From contig RPFO01000131.1 in the NCBI GenBank assembly GCA_009746045.1, positions 1,055,966 to 1,119,965 on the forward strand: a DNA stretch of 64,000 nt. Direction: 5' to 3'. Below the pieces are notes generated by a model that worked only from the letters and a program-made list of their open reading frames with translations, did no database searches and had not been told where the DNA came from. Numbering within the stretch: position 1 is the stretch's first letter; the number at the start of each line of letters is the position of its first letter. This document shows positions 53,139 through 62,892 of this stretch, in pieces. A program made the translations under genes and the position numbers. The stretch is from Mesostigma viride (lineage: Eukaryota; Streptophyta; Mesostigmatophyceae; Mesostigmatales; Mesostigmataceae).

Positions 53139-54407
53139 ATGTCGCACGCGCTCGTCAAAGAAATCCACGCGTGGGCCGCCGACGGCCGCAGCGAGGTGGT
53201 CCACCTGCCAGGGTACGACCGAGAGCGTGCAAAGGAGCTCCTCCATGCCGCCTTCTCCGCGCCCCTCCCTATCCCTGCATCCGTGCCAATGGTCAAGTTC
53301 ACGTTTGTGGTGGGCGGGGGCAAGCTGTGCCGGCAGCAGTATCCCGACGACCTCCAGAAGAACGTGGTCGCAGAGCTGCGAGAGCTAGGGTATGTGGAGG
53401 ACAAGTCGGCGTCCCTTGTCCGAGAGGCAGCGGGGACGTACAAGACGCAGCACGACACCGGGCAGAATCTCAAATATGTGCACGTGTTTCCGCGCGTGGA
53501 CCCGCAGGCGCCCCCCGAGGAGGAGGACAACGGGGGCGTGGGGGACGGAAAGTGCAAGGGGAAGGTCTCTGCGGCGGCGGCGATGGCTCAGCTGGAGGAC
53601 GCGGACGTGGCGGCGTTCAAGGGGCTGATAGCGGAACGCTGCCGCGGGTGGAGCCAGAAGAAGCGCGTGCTGGACGCGTTGAAGGCGCGCACGGCCACGC
53701 TGGACGCGTGCACCAAGAAGCTGGTGGAAGGGCACGCGCTCACGGCGGAGGAGCAAGGGGTGTATGACCGGCTCGACGCGGACATGCTGCGTGACAAGTG
53801 CAAGTACTTGCAGGACGTGATGCACGCACACTTGGAGGCAGGGGAGTTGACCCAGGGGGAGGTGGCCCAGCTGCGGGGCAAGCTGGACGAGAAGGCGGCG
53901 GCGTTGGGGGATCCAAACGAGAAGAAGAACGCAAAGCTCATGGCGTTCATTGAGGAGCAGCGGGGATTGTTGGCCAAGTGCGCTGCGGGTTATGCTGGGC
54001 CGCCGTTCCGGCAGGCTTCCGCGCTCTCGGCAGCTTACATTAAGCTGGCGCCCATGTTGGAGCAAGGCGGCCCGGGCCATTTCCTCACCGTCAAGCAGAT
54101 TGCGGACCGGACCAAGTTGGAGGAGAGCATTGCGGCGATGGAGGCGGATGAGCAGGCGGGTGCGTGGTTGGAGGAGCCTGAGGAGTTCCAAGCGAGGCTG
54201 AAGGCGCTGAAGAAGAAGTCGAAACCGGCACCGGCCAAGTCGGCGGGGGGGGGAGGGGGGCCAAAGAGTTATGTGACGACAGGGGAGCAGGGGTGGCAGA
54301 CGAGTAAGGTTGGTGGGGGTGGCAAGGCTAGGGGGGGGGGGCGGGGTCTGCAGCGGGGCACAACCCGTTTGATCTTTTGGACTCATGACACCTGCACATG
54401 CCATTGA
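53139..54407 (+). CDS. Conserved-looking 422-aa protein of unknown function
   Basis: The family name is not recognised. ATG 53139 to TGA 54405-54407 with no intron. The N-terminal 110 residues look like a globular domain: VHLPGYDRERAKELLHAAF, then MVKFTFVVGGGKLCRQQYPD, and KTQHDTGQNLKYVHVFPRVD. The middle (about 150-300) is predicted helical, rich in Lys/Glu/Ala, with regular charge spacing suggestive of coiled coil. The C-terminus is Lys-rich (KALKKKSKPAPAKSA) then Gly-rich. No signal peptide or membrane helix. The last about 45 codons follow a G-rich, low-complexity stretch, and the true C-terminus could differ if an intron was missed. The codon use is strongly GC-ending, unlike the T-rich flank that follows. 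Confidence 0.8.
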   Translation: MSHALVKEIHAWAADGRSEVVHLPGYDRERAKELLHAAFSAPLPIPASVPMVKFTFVVGGGKLCRQQYPDDLQKNVVAELRELGYVEDKSASLVREAAGTYKTQHDTGQNLKYVHVFPRVDPQAPPEEEDNGGVGDGKCKGKVSAAAAMAQLEDADVAAFKGLIAERCRGWSQKKRVLDALKARTATLDACTKKLVEGHALTAEEQGVYDRLDADMLRDKCKYLQDVMHAHLEAGELTQGEVAQLRGKLDEKAAALGDPNEKKNAKLMAFIEEQRGLLAKCAAGYAGPPFRQASALSAAYIKLAPMLEQGGPGHFLTVKQIADRTKLEESIAAMEADEQAGAWLEEPEEFQARLKALKKKSKPAPAKSAGGGGGPKSYVTTGEQGWQTSKVGGGGKARGGGRGLQRGTTRLIFWTHDTCTCH

Positions 54408-55059
54408 ATTTCAGTGTTGATTAGGGATAGTTTCAAATTGTATTAATAGCAAATCAATAACTTAGCGAGGATCTTCCTTAAGTTCATATGTCTTGCCTGG
54501 GCTTGCACCTCTTTTTATGTAATTCATCCACTTTGATTACTGTGCTATTCAAGCAGTTACCATCTCCAGATGGATTAGCATTTTTTTTTCTGTTTGTTGC
54601 AAGGATTTCCATCGTCACCTCATTTTTTTTATTTATTTTCTTTTTTACTTTACTTGTTCTTCTTGTCTTTCTTATGTATGCCTATTCAACAATTTTTTTC
54701 ATATGTCGTACTTCGTTCTTCTTCTCGTTTAATTAATTGTTATCATTATTTTATTACTTTATTCTTTATTTTTATTTTTATTTTTTTACTTCTGTCTTGC
54801 TTTCCTTTTTTTCTCTCCTTTACCACTTCTCTTTGTGCCTTAACTCCTATTTATTACTCTCTCTGTTATATTTGTTCATCCTGTCTATTTTTTCACTGCC
54901 TACCCCTTTTCACCTTACACTGTTTCATTGGAGTGAGCTGGGCACAAGGCTTTACACCCTGTTGGATAGGAGACCCCCGGCCGGGCACCATGGGCGCTGA
55001 AAAATCGAACTCCTGACCCATACTCCAACATCGCCTGTGCCTCACCACATCCCAGCCAT
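54408..55059. other. T-rich 3' flank
   Basis: Strongly T-rich on the plus strand from 54580 to about 54920; the 3' UTR of the 53.1-kb gene should start it. At 54930-55030 is a GC-rich segment containing AAAAATCGAACTCC, whose complement GGAGTTCGATTTTT is faintly like a tRNA T-arm. No gene is seen. Confidence 0.4.
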
Positions 55060-55505
55060 TAAAAAATTAAATTAAATTATAACATGCCTCCATTGGGGGG
55101 TCATGTAGCACATATTCCATGTTGGGTGGGTGGAGGTGGGAGAAGCCGCGTAATCGAACTAACCGAACTCTAAGCTATCTAGTCTAGAAAATCCTTACTA
55201 CGCTACTCAGCAAAACGCCCCTTCCTCTTGGGGGGGAGTGGCTGCCCACAGGGGCTGGCGTGTGAGCCTGGACAAACTTCTGCCACCTCTTCTTGTTCTG
55301 CATGGCAGTCCAAAGAAGGGAGAGGGAGTGGATGCGGTGTTCAAACTGGGCTGGGACCACTAGGTCGGCCAGCAACATCTGGATGTAGTTCATGGCAGGC
55401 TTACCTATAGCTTCCTGGGAACGTCCTTGGGGCCAGGCCAGGTCGGGATATGCCGCCTGGGTTGGCCAAGCCGCTGGGGGCCGGCCAGACCAAGGGCGCA
55501 ATTTC
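55060..55505 (-). mobile_element. LINE 3' end with AATTT tail
   Basis: Second copy of the minus-strand LINE 3' region at 42036-42163 and 43474-43790. Tail AATTAAATTAAATT, hairpin CCTCCATTGGGGGG, then the RT C-terminal region to 55505, where it is 5'-truncated. Confidence 0.8.
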
Positions 55506-55709
55506 CTTCCCAACAATGACCTTCCTTATATTCCATTTTTGTTTTTGTTAAATTATTATTACTCTTTACTTTGTCTTTATTTATTATTGTTCATATTATT
55601 ACCATTTACATTTTCTTTTCTTTTTTCTTTCTTTTTCTTTTGTCTTTTTTCCCTTTGTAATGTATACTACTTACTTATTCTTTAAGCCCCTTCGTGGATC
55701 TTCGTGGAT

Positions 55710-55740
55710 CAAGGAGACAACCAGCGCAGGCCAGAAATCG
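55710..55740 (+). mobile_element. 31-base 5' tip of the 0.76-kb repeat
   Basis: CAAGGAGACAACCAGCGCAG and the next 11 bases only, then unrelated sequence. Confidence 0.7.
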
Positions 55741-56026
55741 GTGTATGTGTGTATGCGTTCCCTCTTTTCCTTCTTATAGTTTTGGTTGTTTGTGTTGGTA
55801 GTGGTGGTGGTGTGCATGTGTGTGTATGTGTGTTTTCCCTATCAACCTTTCTTGTTACCCTCTGTCTCCCTCCATGCAGGTCTACCTAGAGATAGCCACG
55901 TGGCTCCCGCGGCCTTCGCGTCTTTCCTCTCAGACAACTACCCTTATATGAATATACGCTTGGCTGATTTCGATAGTACCGGCTACGCCCCCTTCTAAAG
56001 AAGGATTCAGCCGTGTTCAGCCCGTC

Positions 56027-56345
56027 TCACGGTGCGAGACTGAACAAGTCTCGCGTGCAGACACGTGTGTAGTACTCCTACACACAGATCTCGAGTGATT
56101 TATCTAGTACCAAATCCGAAAGGCTTGCATCACTCCCCGGACAGGAGAACTTTTGCGGATGACTGTAGGTGTAAGTTGGCGATGCCATGGTAACCGGAGA
56201 CGTCCGTCCTATAGTCAGCAAAATTGGTGCGAGAGGTCCCCAGTTCGATTCCGGTCGGATTCATTTGCAGATCGCGTTTTCCGCGTTTTCCGCGGCCCGG
56301 CACTGAACGCAAAGGTTTTCACCTTTGCGGAGTGTCTGATCAGAA
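56027..56345 (+). mobile_element. tRNA-like SINE, copy 1
   Basis: Nearly identical to 56496-56816. Contains a tRNA B-box-like GTTCGATTCC at 56243-56252 and a weak A-box-like region around 56170-56200. Three hairpins: GCGAGACT-GAACA-AGTCTCGC, GTGTGTAG-TACTC-CTACACAC, and near the 3' end CGCAAAGGT-TTTC-ACCTTTGCG. No clear TSD at this copy. Confidence 0.72.
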
Positions 56346-56484
56346 AAACTACCCTAGTCCCTCCACGGCGTTGGATCGCCATGCGTCCAGGCATAGTTGT
56401 CTCAAGTGCTTCATATACGGTAATTCAACTGATGAACATATGATGAAAAGTATATATAACACTAAAATTAAATTAAATTGGAAC

Positions 56485-56827
56485 ATATCTCCGTCACGGT
56501 GCGAGACTGAACAAGTCTCGCGTGCAGACACGTGTGTAGTACTCCTACACACAGATCTCGAGTGATTTATCTAGTACCAAATCCGAAAGGCTTGCATCAC
56601 TCCGGGCCGGACAGGAGAACTTTTGCGGATGACTGTAGGTGTAAGTTGGCGATGCCATGGTAACCGGAGACGTCCGTCCTATAGTCAGCAAAATTGGTGC
56701 GAGAGGTCCCCAGTTCGATTCCGGTCGGATTCATTTGCAGATCGCGTTTTTCCGCGTTTTCCGCGGCCCGGCACTGAACGCAAATGGTTTTCACCTTTGC
56801 GGAGTGTCTGATCAGAATATCTCCGTC
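56485..56827 (+). mobile_element. tRNA-like SINE, copy 2, with 11-base TSD
   Basis: Body 56496-56816 flanked by ATATCTCCGTC at 56485-56495 and 56817-56827, so it was retroposed into an AATTT-tailed LINE end. B-box-like GTTCGATTCC at 56713-56722. Ends TTTGCGGAGTGTCTGATCAG with no A-rich tail. A 3' tip of the same element sits at 44600-44631. Confidence 0.8.
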
Positions 56828-57028
56828 GGTAGTACATGTAGCACATATCCCTGAGAATGTGGCATATGGCTTTCTCGGCTATACTTACTGCAAGGGTAGG
56901 GTGTAAACCACACCTGCTCTGGGTGCACAAATTAGCTAGTGCAACTGCACCACTATGCATTCCAGCAGCTAAGGTGCGGCCAAGCCACGACCAATTAAGC
57001 CACGACCAAGCCACGATCGAGGTAGCCA

Positions 57029-57470
57029 TGGCTGACGGCGGAGCTCATTACTCTCACGTTTAAGCACCGAATTCGGCTGTGAATATCACTATCGCTTCGT
57101 CTTTCTAGGACGCACATGCTGATATAATTTTCCGAAGCTAATTAATACGCAATATATGACGAGCAAACGCTCCTCGACGCAACGCAGCCTGGCGGTTGCG
57201 CTCGGCCATGAAAATACGTCTGCAGCTCTGGCTGCAGCTTCGCCATCAGGTCCGGCAGGCAACGGTGACACTAGTCGCGCACTGGTGGTCGCCCCGAACC
57301 CTCCCGGGCTTAATGCCTCGCCATCTGCATCGCCTGATCCTAAACGCAGCCGCCCAGCCGACAAAACAGGAGGGCTTTCAAGCTCCACAGAACCGTGCTT
57401 TCGTCCCGGCCCAACCTTTCAAGGTCGACAATCGATCACGACTGGACCAACATGTCCCCGGATTAATTAA
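57029..57470 (+). mobile_element. LINE 5' UTR and start of ORF1
   Basis: 5' UTR block TGGCTGACGGCGGAGCTCA is shared with 41.2 kb. ATG 57156 opens an ORF1 N-terminus (MTSKRSSTQRSLAVAL..., SPDPKRSRPADK) resembling those at 59820 and 38576. It is cut at about 57465 by a (TTAA)n tail. Confidence 0.6.
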
Positions 57471-57761
57471 TTAATTAGGAACATAACTCCATTGGGAGTA
57501 TATGTAGCACATAGCCCAGAGAAGGGGCATGCATATGGCCTATAATACATTCTATGCTACTTCCTGCAAGGACCCGTGGGAATGTAAACGACACTTGCTC
57601 GCGGGGTGCACCAGGGCACCTGCATCCGGCTTATGATCTATCAAGCTATGCCCAGCTAAGGGGGAGCCTGTCATGGGGGGGAAGATCAGCATAGCTATAC
57701 AAGAGCTGGAGCGTGGCATCTCAGCAGATCGAGAGCATGCAGCTCTCTGCATGGGCACAAC

Positions 57762-58514
57762 ATAGCTTGACGACTCTTGTTGAACTCTTGCAGCGTTTAT
57801 TGGTCAAAGACTATGACCGAGACATTATGCTCCGTCAAGTCCGATGTTTTTTGCAACGTCACCCACATCTGTTCGGTGCTGCCCCTTGGCACAAGCTCTA
57901 CAAACAGGTCGTGGACCGGCTGGATCGCATAGTATCTCCGCACATCTGAACCCTGTGCTGCCAGATCTCCTTTGCGGCCGTTCCGAGCTTGGCACTGGAT
58001 TCGTTGTCCACATCGTCGCGTCACTGCAGCAACACGATGTTTTCTGGCATCTGCGGGCTTTTGGTTCCCGCTGCACATTTGAAAGTGCTGTCCTCCGGCT
58101 TTTTGCCTTTGCACCGTGTGCAGTTCTTGGACGTTTTGGAATCATGGCATGGCTAACGTGATGACTGACTAGCTACCTTTTCAGTGGTTTTCCATTTGCG
58201 GGTATTTCCTCGTAAATGGTGGGAGAGCGATCGCAGCAATGGTGCTCACCACTAGACACTCCCGGCCAGTTAGGCTCGAAACACACGCCCTGATCAAGCA
58301 TGCTGTTTCCGGCCCCACCGTCTAGGTCATCTAGATAGTCGCTCTACACGTAAGCCAGCCATAATTTCAATGCACAAGGATACACATTTCCATCACCATT
58401 CACCTTCATCATCCTGAACGACTCGAACACGCGGACAAGATAACGGCAGGCTCGAGCTACCATGGTCCGGATTCTCCCGATTTCTGGCCTGCGCTGGTTG
58501 TCTCCTTGATAGCT
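57762..58514 (-). mobile_element. 0.76-kb repeat, complete minus-strand copy
   Basis: Body 57768-58508, flanked by ATAGCT at 57762-57767 and 58509-58514. Colinear with 35259-36022. In this copy the fragment CTRCKGKKPEDSTFKC is readable in one frame on the minus strand. Confidence 0.82.
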
Positions 58515-58631
58515 AAGTAAAGCTAGGCATCATCTGGAGTGTGGCACATCATAGGCACACATGTACATGGCTAAATAATGTTCGTGAATCAGCTGGTATA
58601 GAGCCTGCATGTAGGAGGCTTACATGTGTAC

Positions 58632-58960
58632 ATGGCCACATGGTCAATTAGCTCTGGCACCTTGTGGCCATCAGCTTGCGCCTTAATTAGCCGATGTCTT
58701 GAGCCCACCTCACATTTGTAGCATAAGCTATGCGTCAGCCTACCTATGGTATTGCACTGGTTGTATTGCACCCACAGTGTTGCGCCCCGGCACCATGCCG
58801 TGGAGAGAGCGCTCTGTGGCCTGCCCACCTGCGGCAGTGAGAGAAGCTAGGGCGCCCTCCCTCCTTCTCACTGTGTATATAGGGTTGAAGGTTCCTTTAC
58901 TCTGTATTGGCACCCACGTGACGCAGTCACGTGCTTATTAATTAATTAATTAATGGCCAC
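58632..58960 (+). mobile_element. LINE 3' UTR insertion with TSD ATGGCCAC
   Basis: Body 58640-58952, flanked by ATGGCCAC at 58632-58639 and 58953-58960. It is nearly identical to 61370-61670 and ends in CACGTGACGCAGTCACGTG plus (TTAA)n. Confidence 0.9.
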
Positions 58961-59097
58961 GGTCTATCTATTCTACACTACTACTGCTGTATTCCCCTAA
59001 GCTGGGGCGTCTGGAGTCGTTGGGGCCGCGGGGGTCGCATGCCAGGGCTTGTGGCCGACATAGTAGATGGCCGCCCCCTTCCAGTATAATAAGTATA

Positions 59098-59742
59098 CCG
59101 GCATGAGGATCATGCGCATGATCAACTTAAGTGCGGCGCTCTGGATGCAGACTCCTCTGTAGTTGGCGGGGTCGTCAGGGGAACCTTTGTTTTTGTACAG
59201 CATAATACGGTAGCTGTGCTGCCACTCAGGAATCGGCGGCGCGTCGGCAAGCAGGATCCGGTTGCAGGCGTCAAGCAGGAAAACCGTGAGCGCCGGCAGC
59301 TTAATCACCGGGGCTGGGAGCTGGTCAGGTCCGACGGCGGCATAGAAGCGGAGTTGCTTGGCGGCGGTGCTCAGCTCGAGCTCGGTGAACGGCGGGAGCT
59401 CGTTGGGGTCGGCCAGGGGTTCCGTCAGGGCTGGGTACGGGTAGTCCTGCTCAGCGGGCGGGCGGCGTGGGCGGCGCAGGGACGTCCGCCGGTGCTACTG
59501 CCAGGCGTGCGGCCGCCAGAGGAGGGCCAAGCGGCGGAGGCGGCGGGGGGGCGCCGAGCAGCCGGGACTGGGAGGAATACCACTGGTCGAGCTGCTGCTG
59601 CGGTGAGCCAGAGAGCGTCCGCGGCGCCGGCTGCGCGCTGCCGGCGGGCCGTTGGGCGTGACGCAGGCGGGTCCAGGCGTACTTGCCGTGCTGGTCCTTG
59701 AGGTGGGCGAAGTACTCGCGGACATGAAGGTCCTCCTGCTCC
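59098..59742 (-). pseudogene. LINE ORF2, linker and start of RT
   Basis: Minus-strand pieces: EQEDLHVREYFAHLKDQHGK, LSGSPQQQLDQWYSSQ, then WQHSYRIMLYKNKGSPDDPA and CIQSAALKLIMRMIL. After that the frame runs on into VYLLYWKGAAIYYVGHKPW, which belongs to an ORF1 C-terminus. Frameshifted in the Pro-rich linker. Confidence 0.8.
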
Positions 59743-61684
59743 TTGATCGCCTGAGATGCGTCTTTTCAAGACGCATCTGCTAGTATAATCGGTTACGGCT
59801 GTAACGCAGTATTTTGCAAATGCCACCAAAACGCAGCCTTGACAAACATTTTGAGCTGTCGTCGGCATTCCCGTCGACAGCAGCACGTGCGACATCAACT
59901 CCTGCGGACGCCAACCTTTTTGCGCTGATCGAAGCTCTCCCCCCCGGTCTGCCTCCCTCGACGCAGTGCTCTACGCCAAATTCGTCGCCCATTCCCAAGA
60001 AAACCCGAACTTCCCATACCAAATGGGACGTCCGCCGCTTCGGCGCCGGCCAGCGGGATTTTTGCATCTTGGAAATCTTTACGCTCACGAAGGAACAATG
60101 TGACGATGTTATCAAGTTCCTGGCCCGCCATGACGAACTTTTCCTGCCTACCCCTGGCGACAAGGTCACCAAGCCCGCCTGGGAATGGCTGCTTCAAGAA
60201 CCGGAGGCGTACTTGAAGGCAGTCATCATGTGCAGCTACCTGCGCTGCGACGCCCACGACATCACCCAGATTGGCTACGCTGGCCTCAGGAGCCTCCTGC
60301 ATGAGCGCAGATGGGCAGCCACAGCAGCTGCAGCATCCCCGCAGAGCAGCACCTCCCCCAGCACGGACTCCATCCGAGCTGCAGTGGCGGAGCAGCTGGC
60401 GCCGATGGCTGAGCAGCTCGCCGCCCTGAACGCGCCTGACGGCCCACTCAACACTCTCTCGGCCAAGGTCAACAACATTGAAGCCAGAGTCGCCCTTAAG
60501 CTCCAGCCTCAGTTTACTGCTACGCAAGAGCACATTGCCACCAAAGTTTCCGAGGCCACAGCCACTGTGACCACCCGCCTTAACCAGGTGGAAGGCCGAG
60601 TCGGCCAAGGCACCGTGAAACTTGAGGCAGTTGCCGCCAAGGTAGACGCCCTGGCCACGCAGGTCCCCGAGATCGCCGAGCGAACGGCCACCATCGCCGC
60701 CCAACCTGCTGGTAGGGCTAGTGATGACCCCTCGACTCGCGCCTCCTGGGCGGACCTGCTCAAGAGCCAGGCATCCTCTACCACGACCGCCATCACCACC
60801 AAGCTCCAGGAGCTGGAAGACACGCGCCGCGAGGCCGCTGACCGCGACCGTCGCCGCTGCCGGGTCATCCTCAGGCGCTTCGACATGCTGCCGGAGGAGA
60901 CCCCAGACTCTCTTCTCGACGAGCTGAAGAAACAGCTCTTGGCGCGCATGCAGCTGCCAGGTGCGATACTGCAGGGCGCCTACCGCCTGCCCCATCCACG
61001 GGCCAAGGCTGGGCCCCCTCCAGTGGTCCTCACCTTCAGCGACATCACAGCCCGAGTTCGGTTCCTCTCTCGCCGCAAGAAGCTGGTGGACACCTCCTGG
61101 TCGCTTGACGACGACCTGACGCTAGCCCAGCAGCAGCAACGCCGCGATCAGTGGCCCGACTACATCCGCCACAAGACCAACCCCGAGAAGCCCCAAGTGT
61201 ACTGGCGGGGCGGGGACCTCTACGTCAACAAGAAACTGTGGAAGCCCCCCCGGGCTTCCCCGGGATAGAGCACTCCAGCTAGTTGTCTAGATGGGGGCAA
61301 TCGATGATGGGATAGCTTAGGCATTACAGCACTTGAAACGATATTAGCGCACAGCGTTATAGTACCTTCAATTAGCTCTGGCACCTTGTGGCCATCAGCT
61401 TGCGCCTTAATTAGCCGACGTCTTGAGCCCACCTCACATTTGTAGCATAAGCTATGCGTCAGCCTACCTATGGTATTGCACTGGTTGTATTGCACCCACA
61501 GTGTTGCGCCCCGGCACCATGCCGTGGAGAGAGCGCTCTGTGGCCTGCCCACCTGCGGCAGTGAGAGAAGCTAGGGCGCCCTCCCTCCTTCTCACTGTGT
61601 ATATAGGGTTGAAGGTTCCTTTACTCTGTATTGGCACCCACGTGACGCAGTCACGTGCTTATTAATTAATTAATTGATCGCCTG
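59743..61684 (+). mobile_element. ORF1-only retroelement with 11-base TSD
   Basis: Body 59754-61673 (1,920 bases), flanked by TTGATCGCCTG at 59743-59753 and 61674-61684. It starts with the perfect hairpin AGATGCGTCTT-TTC-AAGACGCATCT, has one intact ORF (59820-61268), then a 3' UTR ending in CACGTGACGCAGTCACGTG and (TTAA)n. Because both edges are defined by the TSD, the lack of ORF2 is a property of this element. Confidence 0.92.
59820..61268 (+). CDS. LINE-type ORF1 protein, intact, 482 aa
   Basis: ATG 59820 to TAG 61266-61268. The N-terminus is basic with a PKRS start and PKKTRTSHTKW. A globular region of about 100 residues follows (FGAGQRDFCILEIFTLTKEQ), then a long heptad-like helical stretch (about 180-310; VNNIEARVALKLQPQF, TTRLNQVEGRVG), suggesting a coiled-coil trimer. 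An RRM-like part (VILRRFDMLPEETPDSLLDE) and an L1-type C-terminal domain (DDDLTLAQQQQRRDQWPDY, VYWRGGDLYV) complete it. Function inferred: RNA-binding chaperone of the element RNA. The frame has no break, so the insertion is probably recent. Confidence 0.85.
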   Translation: MPPKRSLDKHFELSSAFPSTAARATSTPADANLFALIEALPPGLPPSTQCSTPNSSPIPKKTRTSHTKWDVRRFGAGQRDFCILEIFTLTKEQCDDVIKFLARHDELFLPTPGDKVTKPAWEWLLQEPEAYLKAVIMCSYLRCDAHDITQIGYAGLRSLLHERRWAATAAAASPQSSTSPSTDSIRAAVAEQLAPMAEQLAALNAPDGPLNTLSAKVNNIEARVALKLQPQFTATQEHIATKVSEATATVTTRLNQVEGRVGQGTVKLEAVAAKVDALATQVPEIAERTATIAAQPAGRASDDPSTRASWADLLKSQASSTTTAITTKLQELEDTRREAADRDRRRCRVILRRFDMLPEETPDSLLDELKKQLLARMQLPGAILQGAYRLPHPRAKAGPPPVVLTFSDITARVRFLSRRKKLVDTSWSLDDDLTLAQQQQRRDQWPDYIRHKTNPEKPQVYWRGGDLYVNKKLWKPPRASPG

Positions 61685-61699
61685 CCGCGGATGGCCGAG

Positions 61700-62493
61700 T
61701 GGTAATCGGCTTTGAGGCGGGCGTAGCGGGCGGGGTCGCTGTTGTCGCGCAGGGCTTGCCGGGCCTGGATGACGGGGGGGAGCCGGTGCAGGCTGGTGAA
61801 GCGGGGCGGGCGCCGGGGGGGCAGTAGGGCCCCGGCCGCGGGCAGCTTGTCAGCGAGGTGCCGAAGGGCCGATGCCGGGCCGGCAGCGAACTGTCAGCTG
61901 GGCGTGGCTGGCCGGGATGTCCAGCGCGTCGACGAACGCCTCGTTGGGGGCGTGCTGACATCCGCCAGTACCCGGTGGTATAGCGTGGCGTTGGCGTCCA
62001 GCAGCAGAGCGAGGTAGTTGCGACCAGGGATGCCGTTCGCCAGGTTCTCCAGCGCTGCAAAGAAGTCCTTGCGGTCTTGTTCTGGGTGGCCGGAGTGGGG
62101 TGCGTAACCAACGCCCACCGTCAGGGCGTAGGTCGAGTGGCCCTCCATCGAATGAAAAGTGGCCACGAGGAGCCGAGCGTTGACCAGCTGGGGTTCGCCC
62201 ATGTGGCGTACGGCGAGCGGGGAGCAGAGGAGACCGACGCCCCCGTTCCCGGTGCCGTCGCCGCCTCCGTAGTAGAACCGCCAGCCGTCGATGTCGTCAG
62301 CAACAAGGGCAGTTGATCCGCGGGCCGATGCAGTGCGCCTGTGTTCTTGGATTCCCAGGATGGCGATATTATTGTCGATGCAGAAACCAATAAGATTGGA
62401 GACTCGATGGCACTGACAGTCGTCACTGCGCAGGCAGTGACAGCGGTCAGCGTCGGGCTGGAGCGTGCGGGCGTTGAAGGTGGCGATGACCAA
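61700..62493 (-). pseudogene. LINE ORF2, endonuclease domain
   Basis: APE-type endonuclease features on the minus strand: VIATFNARTL (catalytic Asn region), ILGIQEHR (metal-binding Glu), YGGGDGTGNGGVGLL, and LALLLDANATL where GDFN is usual. A frameshift near 61990 moves the C-terminal part to another frame. The catalytic histidine motif was not found, so it is probably inactive. Confidence 0.75.
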
Positions 62494-62892
62494 GGGCGCG
62501 CGTTGACCGAAAAGGGGGGTGCAGGCGGGGGTGGGGGCGGAGATGGAGCAGGGTGGTGATGGGGGTGGGGGTGGAGGTGGTGGGGTAGGGGGGCGGGTTG
62601 GGGACTTATGCTTTCAATCACCGTTTCGATTCTTCCTGCCAACGCGTCGAGGCGACGCCGACGGTTGGCTCGGGTGGCCAGGTAGAATGAGTCTGCGTCT
62701 GCACGCATAAGAAATGCGTGCAGCAGTCTGAGGAGGTTTCGGAGGCGGCCGCGCGAGGCGGGGCGAACCTGGCTCACTGCCGACCCGTGCTCTCTCTCCG
62801 ACAGCCCGAGGGCTGCGAAGGCAAAGGGGCGGGAAGGGGAGTTAGGCAGATCCCACTGCTAGAGCCGCGGAGCCGCGGGGCCGCGAGCGTCG

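Larger units (their letters stand above)
57471..59097 (-). mobile_element. LINE 3' region, minus strand, carrying two later insertions
   Basis: Pieces 57471-57767, 58515-58631 and 58961-59097 are one 3' UTR and ORF1 C-terminus (IYYVGHKPW on the minus strand). The 3' end is AACATAACTCCATTGGGAGT beside (TTAA)n. The gaps hold the 0.76-kb repeat (TSD ATAGCT) and a LINE 3' UTR (TSD ATGGCCAC). Confidence 0.8.

Noticed and set aside
61683-61715. GGATGGCCGAGTGGTAATC resembles the A box of a Leu/Ser tRNA
   Set aside because: No B box or T-arm at the right distance, and the stretch is the antisense of LINE ORF2 coding sequence.
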